From Rhizaria sp. SCN 62-66 (taxonomy: Eukaryota > Rhizaria, unplaced), in contig MEDY01000068.1 in assembly GCA_001724265.1 (NCBI GenBank), forward strand, positions 1 to 64,000: 64,000 nt of DNA, in the 5' to 3' direction. The notes beneath the pieces are model-generated. The model searched no databases and was not told the origin of the DNA. It saw nothing but the letters and a program-made list of their open reading frames with translations. The translations under genes were made by a program, and so were the position numbers. This document shows positions 36,001 to 45,218 of this stretch, piece after piece. Positions within the stretch are counted from its first letter, which is position 1, and every line of letters starts with the position of its first letter.

Positions 36001-38365
36001 CGGGCAGGGTGAAATAAACGTTGGTGTGCGACTGCGACGTGGCAGGGGTGGAAGCGCCGTTGAACATCACCGACGCACCGGAGAGACCAAAACTAGCGCC
36101 GGTGATGGTCATGCCGATGCCGCCGCCGGTGGGGCCAGTGGCGGGGGACAACGAGCTCACAGAGGGGCCGTCGTAGGAAAAGGCGAAAGAGCCCGTGCTG
36201 CTCTGACCACCGACAGTGACCAAGATAGCGTGGTTCTTACCCGTACCGACAGGGATCAAGCAGAGAATCTGGGTGTGCGTGAAGCCAGTTCCCGTGGGGG
36301 CGCAATTCATGGTGCCGATACGCACGAGACCCGTGATGCCGAACGAAGTACCCGTGATGGTCATCGTGCCACCACCGGACGTCGGCGAGTTCAAGGGCGT
36401 CACTGCAGTGATCACGGGCGCGTTGTAGTTGAACACAAGCGACGCCGACGTTGTTGTCGACCGGTCGAGCACCGTCACCTTGACTGGCAACGCGGTACCC
36501 ATGCCTGCGGCGACGGTACACAGGATCTGGACGTGTGTCACGGTCGATGCGGTACACGCGACGTTGTTAATCGTGGCGTAACCAGACACTCCGAAGTTAA
36601 TACCAGTGATGGTCATCACGGAGCCACCGGAGGTGGAGCCGAAGTTGTTGCTCAACGACGTGATCGAAGGTGGATCATAGCTGAACTTGTCGGTCGCAGT
36701 AACGGTGCGCGTGCCAGCCGTGGCGGACAGCGCGAGGTTCGTCCCTTCGCCGGCGGGAATCTTACAGATGATCACGGTGTTGTTCGCCGACGTGCCGGAA
36801 ATGGTGAGAGGATTCCAGGAACACTCCTTGGGGCCGAGCTGGACCGTGGGCGCGGTGTAGAAGTTATCACCGAGGATCGTGAGGAGATCGCCACCGGCCG
36901 TGGCCTTAGCAGCCGCGGACCACGACGCGATCGACGGCGCGCCGTAGTCGTACGATGTCTGCACCGTGCGGTTGTACGCCGTGGTGACGCGGATTGCAAC
37001 AGTACCCATGTTGGACGGCATGGTACACGTGATCACCGTGTGGTTATGTGCACCGACGACGGGGCAGTCCGTGTCCTGCACACGCACCGTCGCGCCAGAG
37101 CTGTAGAAGTTAGTGCCCGTGATGGTGATGGCGTAGCCACCGATGGTGCGGCCGCCTGCGGGAGTCACACTGGTGATGGTCGGCGCGGAGTACGGCATCA
37201 TACGGTTGTCGGTCGACTGGCCACCGACAGTGAAACGCATCGTGACTGACGACGCGCCACCGGCCGGGGCAGTGAAGACGATCTTGCTGTGGTCGACGGA
37301 GGTCATCGCGACGGTCTGGTCGTTAAACGACAGAGTGGTGCCACCCTGGGAAGAGATGACGGACGTCAAACCGGCTTGACCGAAGTTCTGGCCATTGACG
37401 GTGACGACTGCGCCCGCAGTGGGGATCTCGGTCGGAGACACGGAGGTGATCACTGGGGGCGAGTAGGAAAACCACTCTGAGTTAGAAATCTTGGCCGACG
37501 TGACGTAGATGACGATCGGGATATTGGTACCAACGCCAGTCGGGACCGTCATCACGGTGCTGGTGCCGTCGGAGGCACTTCCCGCGCCAGCCGTGAAGTT
37601 GGTGCTGTTGTAGCCATAGCCCCAAATGACACGCATCGTCGATTCGGCCGGAAAATGGTTCACACCGCTGATGGTGAGGGGGTAGTTACCCGTGGTGTTG
37701 CCCGTGGAAGGCGAGATTGAACTGATCGAAGGCAGCAAGCAGATGTCGATGTAGTTGACGCAGCAGTCACCATAATCGAGGCAGCTACCACCACAGTAGC
37801 AGCCGTTGGGGACACGGGAAGACTTGGTGCCTAGCACGCACTCGGGACGGCAGATGGAGTTGTAGATCTTAAGATGGGTCTCTGCGTTGGCGGTGTTAAC
37901 AGCCATATTACGAAGGAAGGTGTTCTTGTTACCGGAAGAGAGGGAGGTGTAGTCAGCAAGAACAGCATCGCGGGTCTTGCAAAAAGAACGGAAAATGTTG
38001 GCACCCTTGACCTGCGTGCAGTAGTTTGCTGTGTTGGTGTTGCCGGTACCCTTAGTGAAGGTATCGGCGGCCTGACAGTTGGCCAAGGTACACGCTTCGT
38101 AACCAAACGTCTGCGCAGCCGCCGGCGCAACGCCCCACGAGAGCAGGAGCGCGACCGCGAGCAGCAGCAGAGACGACGCGCTTGAGAACAAGCGGCCGCT
38201 CCGACGATTGTGCTGTGTGGTGCTGTGTAGGTGTTGCGGGGGCGCATCAGCTGCCGCGCTGGGAGCTGCGGCAGCAGGGGAAGCTGGACGCCAGAAAGAG
38301 AACAACATGGCGGTGTTGCGCTGTTGTTCCGTCGTCGGCTTCGTGCGCGGCGCGTTCTCGTTCAC
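21076..38365 (-). CDS. giant surface protein A: IPT repeats, GCC2/GCC3-like array, polytopic membrane module
   Basis: Fifteen exons (38365-34651, 34496-34348, 34187-33889, 33765-32865, 32690-30786, 30646-28847, 28672-28202, 28018-27404, 27198-26629, 26446-25979, 25772-25629, 25442-25122, 24973-24458, 24290-21967, 21820-21076) join in frame to 4,980 residues. In order: a signal sequence or anchor (residues about 64-85); a Cys-rich head with CYCGGSCLDYGDCCVNYIDI, like somatomedin B; about 25 IPT/TIG repeats (pattern ITSVSP...GGxxxTITGTNFG); dozens of Cys-rich units (CxxCxxGxY) of the GCC2/GCC3 or ephrin-receptor-like type from about 29.4 kb down; a first membrane helix (VFLGLAVIIAVVVSVYIII); an acidic cytosolic linker; further helices including IILYPVGIPVFFFVLL and LGFLYAGYKENNWWWEIVDS; and a Ser/Gly/Glu tail. 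IPT and GCC modules are extracellular and adhesive in known proteins. Sensing, adhesion or channel activity is inference. One donor is GC (CAG|GCACGT, 32864-32863). Confidence 0.88.
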
Positions 38366-38904
38366 GCGGGAGTGAGAGCGAGACGAGCGGGGGGCGAGGG
38401 AGAGCAGAGGCTCTGGCGCTGCTGAGAGAGAGGCTGCAAGAGCCAGGACGCGCTGAAAACCCTGGACAGCAGGTCAGGGGGCAGTCCCAAGCAAAAAGAG
38501 AGCCTGAAAACGGGGCTTAGGTCTCGCAGTTAAGAGAAACGCACGCTACGTGCGGCATAAAAGGAGCGGAAAAGGGGGCAAGAGCAGAGTCGTTTAAGAA
38601 GGTGGGGTGACACAGAAAGTCAGCTAAAGCGGTGCATAACGACACCCGTTTCAAACAGGAGCGCACAAAAAGACGAATGATACCCTCAAAAATGGTATAC
38701 TATTATTAACTCGCCCTGTAGTCGACCGCAAAGTTGCCAAGTGAGCCGGCAAAAGCGTCCTGGCAGGTTTGGTTTCTCCCTCTCTCAGTCAGACTGTGAG
38801 CCGGCTTAACTTTCGATCCACCACAAATCGTTTTTGGATTGCTTTGAAGCTAGAGTGAGTGCTCAGGAAAGATCTGCTTTGCGTGCCAACGGCCGTTGAT
38901 TCAA
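38366..38904. promoter_or_regulatory. divergent promoter region, protein A (-) and EAF6-like (+)
   Basis: This 539-bp stretch separates two divergent start codons. A GC-rich, purine-rich 38370-38640 segment lies nearest gene A and a more mixed part nearest the EAF6-like gene. GCATAAAAGGAGCG at about 38556 resembles a TATA element but has no support beyond that. Confidence 0.45.
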
Positions 38905-39577
38905 ATGGCGACAAAAGAAACGCTTGCTTCTCGCCGCGAGAAGCTTGAGGAAGATTTAAAGCAGACTCAACGTCACATCTATGATGGCGAGGAGGCCTAC
39001 ATTGGTACGCTCTCTCCCAGTGATAATTCCATGACAAAGCACAGTCTCATTCGTTATCCTCCTCTTTATTAGAAACAAAGCGGTATACCCCAATTTCTAT
39101 CGCATAACAATCGCTTGGTATCATTTTCAAGGATGTTTGTTTGGCTTCGCACACAACTCACTTCCCATTCGCGCCTTGCGACTCGCTTTCGCGTTCGCTT
39201 AACTTGCCTCTGTACTGATCTCTTCTTGCACAGCTGAGACGAGCCACTACGGCAACGTCGTCAAGGGCTGGGACACCTACCTGGCCACGACCGACATCAA
39301 GGCCCCCCACAGCTCTCGCAAGCCCAAAGTGAACGACAAGGACCGCGTTTTCACGCTCTCTTCCCCTTCCTACGTCACTGAGGACGACGGTCTCGACGAC
39401 GACGACGACCTCGGCGGCGGCGGCAACGTCGGTGGCAGCCACCACCACGGGTACCTTGACTCGTCCTCGGCAACTGATAAGCACCGCAAGAAGACCACCG
39501 GTGGTGGTGGCGGCAGCGGCGCTGCTGGCGCGGGCAACGCTGGACGGCGGTACAGGGATGACGATCTCTACGATTGA
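38905..39577 (+). CDS. EAF6: EAF6-like subunit of NuA4/MYST histone acetyltransferase complexes
   Basis: Exons 38905-39004 and 39234-39577 (donor GTACGC, CAG acceptor, phase 1) encode 147 residues. The N-terminal helix (SRREKLEEDLKQTQRHIYDG) leads into EEAYIAETSHYGNVVKGWDT, which matches the family core (E-x-x-Y-L-x-D-T-x-x-Y-G-N-I-I-R-G-W-D-x-Y-L). KVNDKDRVFTLSS follows, like the conserved (K)xxDRxFSxSS block. The C-terminus is disordered, Asp- and Gly-rich, and ends in DDDLYD. EAF6 is a small scaffold protein shared by NuA4 and the MOZ/HBO1 complexes in the nucleus; it binds through its N-terminal helix. The exon join restores the motif exactly across YI|AET, which supports the splice. Length is near that of fungal Eaf6. 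Confidence 0.88.
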
Positions 39578-40234
39578 GAGTCCGTTCATATCAACGCTAT
39601 CCGCGTCGGAACGAGCATTTTTGTGCCATTGTGGACTTCTTTTGCACGCTGGCGACTCATATTTCGACATATTGATGTTTTCTGTTTAAGTGTTAAGCAC
39701 AGTTTCTATGTGTTAAGAGGTTACAGCGTTGTCTTGAGAGTGATGCAGCAGCAGCTTGAACAACGACAACATCAATAACTGCAACACACAGCAGCGACAG
39801 CTGCAGAGACGCTTGCTCATCTCAGTGCTGTTGTCTCAGTGACGCTCTGCGAGCGTGTTGCTAATTTTACCGCTACTTAGAACTTATGTTGTCGTTGCAA
39901 TTCTGTATTTCATATCCGCAGGACTTACGTTGCGCATATTAACGTACAACGAGATACTTCACAATCACATCAATATAAAGGCCCTTATGATACGAGCGTG
40001 TTGAGGTGCGGACATAAGACCTAAGATGAAGAGAGAGAGATATCAATCACAGATGTATTGCGTCACACGCGTTAAAAGCTAAATTCGAGAGTATTCAATT
40101 TAATAAAATTTAATAACTGATATTTTTGAGACAGTAAACAACTATATATCGCAATTTGACATGACTAACATGATCCCGCAGAAATAAAGTAAAGCTGCCT
40201 TGAGAAGCAGGCAAGGAAAATCGAATGAAGCAAC
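39578..40234. other. convergent intergenic region, EAF6-like and PDK1-like
   Basis: A CAG/CAA-rich patch lies at about 39745-39815 and the rest is AT-rich. No gene is supported. Confidence 0.5.
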
Positions 40235-41880
40235 TTAGGCCTTTCTAGACGCACCCTTAGCCGCAGCGTTGATCGCAGCCACCCATGCCACCGCCCCTCC
40301 ACTTGCATTCACCTTGCCAGCACTATCAGGCGCAGTTGCAGTTGCAGGCAAGAGCAGAGGCCGTGGCACCGTAACTGCGACCGCGGCGGTCGCTTTGCCG
40401 CCGGCAACAGGGACAACGTACGCAATGGGGGCGTCCAGCACGGAAATATCGAACGAGCGCGCACTCGTCGCAATGCTCAACTTGCCGCTGGCCCCCGCTT
40501 CCTTACTAGGGCCGGCGGCGCTCGTGCTCGCGACGGCGGTGCGTAGCGGAGTCACGAAGCCGGCCACAGTTACAGCCTTCACGCCACCAGGACCACTCGC
40601 CGCATGCGCAGCTGCAGTGCTACTGCTGTTGCTGTTGCTGTTGCCGCTGTTGCTGTTGTTCTTCGCGTTCGTGCTGCTTGTGGAGCTATTGTCTGCGGGA
40701 GCGGCTTCTCCAGGTAAACGGACATATGCGAGCACACTTACACCGGCCTTGGAGCCGTCTAAGGGCTCGCTTACATCGTGTAAGGGCGTGATCAGCGCCA
40801 ATGTCCTGGTTTTACGCGACAAAATCTTGAAAAAGTCCCACCTCGCCGTCTTGCTGATCTTGCCCACAGTCACCAAGTACACGCCATCGACGTCTGAAGG
40901 GGTGCTTGGACTGCTGTGCGACACAGGAGGCCCGCCCTTAATGCTCGTGAGCGCAGTGTTGGACGCAGAAGTGACAGTGAGCACGGTAGAGACGAGCGAC
41001 TTAACTTCCGCCTCAGTCTCGGTCTCTACGCTCGCAGGAGCAGACATTGCAGCAACAGTAGAAGTAGCAGCATTAGATGCGCAGTCCACAGCGTCGTCGC
41101 TGTCGCTAGAGCTTCCACTTACGCTCTTCGTGCTACTGTTGTTGTTTGCGCGGGCGTATGCAGTGGCAGCTGCGGCGGCAACGGCGGCCGCAGCCATCTC
41201 AGCCGTCACAGCAAGAGCAACATGTGACGCGTGTCCGCCGGCGACCGCCGCAGCCAAAGTCGACTGCGTCGCGATTAAAGACGTGTGTGAAGCAGGAGCC
41301 GTGGAGAATGACGCGACATTCATCGGGGTATATGATCCAAAGGCCTCCAACTGAGACCGCGACTGCGGATGAGGCGATTGTGATGACACACTGGAACTGC
41401 TGTCGTTCAAGGTGGCACCCGCGGTGCATGTGACGATCGGCGCAATCGCCGGCTTAGCTTTGCTGTTGCTCGATGAGCTCGACGACGATGCGGCTTGCCT
41501 TTCGCTGCCGTTGTTGTTTTCGGCTGCAGCACTGGAGCTGGAGCTGGAACTCGTGGCGGTTTGACTTTGCTCACCCGCCGCGCCCGCAGCGATCGCGTCG
41601 TCGCTTGCAGCAGTGACGAGCAGAGCATACGCGTCAGCCGGTAAGGGTGTAAGTAGCAGGGGGCCTAAGGGGGTCGCCCAATGGGTGTAAGTACCCAGCG
41701 TCGGGGTACTTACATTGTTGAAGTGACTGTGAGAAGGACGGCGACTAGTCGAGGTCGTGGTGCCTACAGCAGCGACCTCAACATCAGCAGCAGCAGCAGC
41801 AGCAGTCGTCGCCGCAGAAACAGCAGTGATCTCAGTGAACGGCGAATCAGCATTGTTCGTACCAGTACTGCTGTTACTGC

Positions 41881-41934
<54 letters not shown>

Positions 41935-43143
41935 CGCTATTGTTGTTGTCGTTGTGAGAACGAGTGAGAGGACCGAAAAACTCGTGGTTTGCGATGGTCT
42001 CTCCGTCTGTTGCGGCGTTAATACCAAGCCGGTGTGCGGGCTCCTTCTCAAGCAGGCGGCTTAACAAATCCCCCGCTGGGGTCCCGTCCAAGCACCCCGG
42101 TAATGTAAGGGGCCGCGCGGGGTCAAGAATCGCCTGAAACGTCAAATACTCGGAATCCCCGTTAAAGGGCACAATACCCGTGAGTAACTGGTACATCACG
42201 ACACCGAACCCCCACCAGTCCCCGCCGCGGCTTAACTTCTGCCCACGGAGAAGCTCTGGGGAGACGTACTGAGCAGTGCCGACAAAAGAAGAGGCGCGTG
42301 CGTTGCGACGGGCGTCGATTTTCGCATCCTCATCGTCCATCTCAGCCACGGCGACGCTTTCAGGCTGGTTCTTATTGTTGTTGTCGTTGTTGTTGTTGTT
42401 CTAGTTAGACTCAGGGACAGTAGCAGAGGCAGCAGCAGCAGTGACGGGCTGTTTGGGCGCTGTGAGCGTGGCAACGAGGTCGGCCTCGGCTTTTTTGTCC
42501 TCCTCGGTCAAAATCTTCGCAGTGCCGAAGTCAGTGACCACTACGTGCCCGTCTTTGCTGAGGAGGATGTTGGAGGGCTTGATATCACGGTGGGCGACAC
42601 CCTTGCTGTGCATGTAGCAGATTATTTCGCACAGCTCGGCCGCAACGCGGCGCACCGTGTCCAGGGGGAATGTCTTCTCGGGCTAGAGAGAAAGAGAGAG
42701 GCAACGAAAGACAATGGAAGCAGTGTAGAGAGCGCTACATAAAAGTAGGTTGGGAGTGAGACAGAAGGATGGGGATAGAGCACAAGGGGCGATTGTTGCA
42801 GTGACATATAATAAGCGCGTACCTGCAAATAAAGGATGTCGTATAGTTCGCCGCCGTCGGCGAGTTCCATAACGTAGTAGAGAGAGTATGGGTCCTGGAA
42901 CGTATAGTAGAGGCGGGGGATGCCCGGGTGGCCGGCGAGCAGCTGCAGCACGTTCCTCTCATTGATCACGGTTGCGACCTTGTTGTGCTTCTGCACAAAC
43001 GCCTTGTCGACGATCTTCATAGCAAATTTCAACCCTGTGGCCTTTTGAGTCGCCTCGTAGACCTTGGCAAAGGTGCCCTCACCGAGGAACTGGCCAAGCT
43101 CGAAGTCTTCGGGCCGCGCCTTTTTCGCCGGGGTGGACGCCAT
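40235..43143 (-). CDS. PDPK1: PDK1-like AGC kinase with C-terminal PH-like region and an in-frame TAG
   Basis: Exons 43143-42823 and 42682-40235 (donor GTACGC, TAG acceptor, phase 0) span 922 codons before TAA, but codon 201 is TAG (42403-42401). The kinase starts with [20 protein letters not shown] (glycine loop), catalytic Lys43 in [29 protein letters not shown] (138-145) and DFGTAK (158-163). After a disordered insertion containing the TAG, the same frame resumes with [19 protein letters not shown], the PDK1 T-loop (Ser about 239), then [17 protein letters not shown]1 phosphorylates T-loops of Akt, S6K and other AGC kinases. The far C-terminus has [20 protein letters not shown] and, about 100 residues on, [12 protein letters not shown], consistent with a PH domain split by low-complexity sequence. 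The TAG may be a nonsense allele, a sequence error, read through, or removed by an unrecognised small intron. If it acts as a stop the kinase is dead. Confidence 0.8.
41686..41714 (-). repeat. 11-bp perfect inverted repeat in PDK1-like linker
   Basis: TGTAAGTACCC (41686-41696) and GGGTACTTACA (41704-41714) are exact reverse complements around a 7-base loop. This is the most symmetric member of the GTAAGTACCCCC-type family and encodes [10 protein letters not shown] in the linker after the kinase domain. Confidence 0.6.
41881..41934 (-). repeat. (AAC)n microsatellite in PDK1-like gene
   Basis: A near-pure GTT run on the + strand (AAC in the sense of the gene) encodes about 18 Asn between the kinase domain and the Ser/Ala-rich linker. 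Confidence 0.9.
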
Positions 43144-43969
43144 GGTTCTATCGTCAAAGTCGCTGCAACAAAGCTCGCAGGTTTTCTTGCTAAGTTAACT
43201 GTTCTGGTATGAAATTGTAACGGAAGACTCCTTCGTCTTCTGCACCAAACCACACTTTTGATCTAGTCGCTCAGACAGTTTTCTCTTTTGCCGTCCGACC
43301 AGTGGCAAATTTACACTCCCGGTCCCAAGGCAGATTGGGGGGTGGGCTCGTAACATATTATTTCACGATCAAGTATGAAGATGATTATGAAATAGTTATT
43401 CATTTTGTAAGATATATTCATTCCTCAGCTCCGTTTATTGCGAACTATTTTATTTATGTGGTATGAATCATTTTCAGGTCCATATCCATGATTCACCCAA
43501 AAACTAGATCGACAATAATGTCAATAAATATGTCAATGCATTAAACATTAATTCGTTCTTTTAATATTAAGTTTCCTCGAAATTTGAAAACATGAGTTTA
43601 TTTCTTGATTCTGCAAGTATCTGGGCCATAACCAGTTGTCTCGAAGTCAGGTTTCGTAAGTGGCACCAGCCGCCTTTCACGGTTGCATAACGTAATGAAG
43701 ATATATTTCTGAAATGAGGACTTAATTCCAAGAAAAATTTAAAACTCTGCTACAAAAAGTATATTTACATCAAAGCCTACGTGAAATGTTTCTTACACAC
43801 CATGTCTATAGCAGATATATGCCTCTAAAGTTAGGTTGCCAACAACGCGCGCAAAACCTACTTTGCGTTTGGATAGCTAGCGGTTCGGGGATTTTTAGGA
43901 GAGGCTTCAAACGCCTGTATTAAATGAAAATCTCAAGTAAACACAACCGTCACAGTCACAGAGCTCGCG
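43144..43969. other. intergenic, upstream of PDK1-like gene
   Basis: This holds the PDK1-like promoter next to 43143. From about 43370 to 43940 the DNA is strongly AT-rich with no open frame of interest. Confidence 0.5.
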
Positions 43970-44460
43970 TCTAACGCGGTCAGACGCTCATCCCGCGCGT
44001 GCCCGCGCCGCCGCACGGCGACGCAAGTTCAACCGGTGGCCGATCGCGGATGAGCTGCTCTGGATGATGCAGAACGCACTGACGAATGCGCCGCCCGACA
44101 ATGGCGCCGTGCTCACCGTGGCGCTTATGCTGCGCGGCTCCGGCGTGGTGACCTACCGCGCAGCGGCGCTGGCCGCCGCGGCCACGCTACCCGGGGCGCC
44201 ACCCGACAAAGCTGCGAGGCCGGCTGCTTGTACTCTTGCGCACGATGATTGAGACTGGCGACACGGGTGTGGGCCCCGAGGTGCGGGCGGAGGGCGCGGA
44301 GCCGCGCAACGTCTTCCTGGCCGACTTCGATGCGGCTGGTGGCTGCGACGCGCTGGTAAGGTTGACGCAAAACCAGCGGGTGCTTGTCAGCGCATGGAGC
44401 AAAGCGAGACAACTTCATTGGCTTTTGGCGAAAACTCTGGGCGTCCTCACCAATGCCTAA
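43970..44460 (+). pseudogene. GC-rich, frameshifted coding remnant
   Basis: An isolated GC-rich island in AT-rich DNA, with protein-like frames on the + strand that do not join. The first reads RRRKFNRWPIADELLWMMQN and continues to a stop at 44252. A second frame overlaps it and reads KLRGRLLVLLRTMIETGDTG, then NVFLADFDAAGGCDALVRL, and ends at 44460. A single indel near 44190-44205 would join them. The second part resembles helical-repeat segments of large proteins such as HECT ligases, but that is only an impression. No start codon, promoter or convincing splice site was found. It is either a decayed gene fragment or an exon of an unrecognised gene. Confidence 0.4.
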
Positions 44461-45218
44461 GCAACACAGCGTGTGCGGACGACTCTTGCAATTTGATTAG
44501 TATTTCCAGGCGACGACGCAGGAAGGTAACTTACACCTCAAGTTAGTGGGAGAGTGAAGGCCTTTATGAACCGGCCAGCGAATAAAAACAATTTTATCAG
44601 TTTTATTAATCATGTACTCACAGGTTTTCTACACTCGCACCATATACCACAGACAGTCGCAGTGCTACACTGGTTCGGAGTTATGACCTCCGACTTGTCA
44701 CAGAATGGTTCTGAGGGAAAATACTGCCATGAGGATGAATAAATCGATAAGCTTCCTGAATAAACATAATTTAACACGGGAATATGGGCGCACGGTACAA
44801 CACAGTGCACCCGCAGTCACGGGGATCACAATAGTAGTCATACTACAGACTACACACAGGAGGTGGGGCAGGGTATATATACAAATGCAATTCAGCAACT
44901 GCTGATAAGAGTAAAAAGCTCGAATGCGTTCAACACACAAAGAAACACTCAAAACAGTTGACACTCAACATGTTTGAGCAGCAATCGCACGCTCTCCACG
45001 CACACGTTTTAGGCGCCGTGGTACTGAGCAATGAAGTAATGAGGCAATACGAGTAAGAAAATACGAATATACAAACAATGTCCGACAAGCTAAAGCATAT
45101 AAAATATACAAGGTGAATAAGGAATGAAAGCACAATAGTGCGTATTAATGAATAAAATATACAAGGTATGAAATATACAGGTTAAAAGCACAACGACGTG
45201 ACTGCGGAGGAGATTATG
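44461..45218. other. intergenic, 3' side of surface protein B
   Basis: AT-rich. AAAATATACAAGGT occurs twice, at 45101-45114 and 45154-45167, close to the 3' end of gene B. No other structure was seen. Confidence 0.5.

Noticed and set aside
42401-42403. TAG reassigned as a common sense codon
   Set aside because: Over 12,000 other codons in confident genes contain no in-frame TAG, so routine use as an amino-acid codon is excluded. Rare readthrough remains possible.
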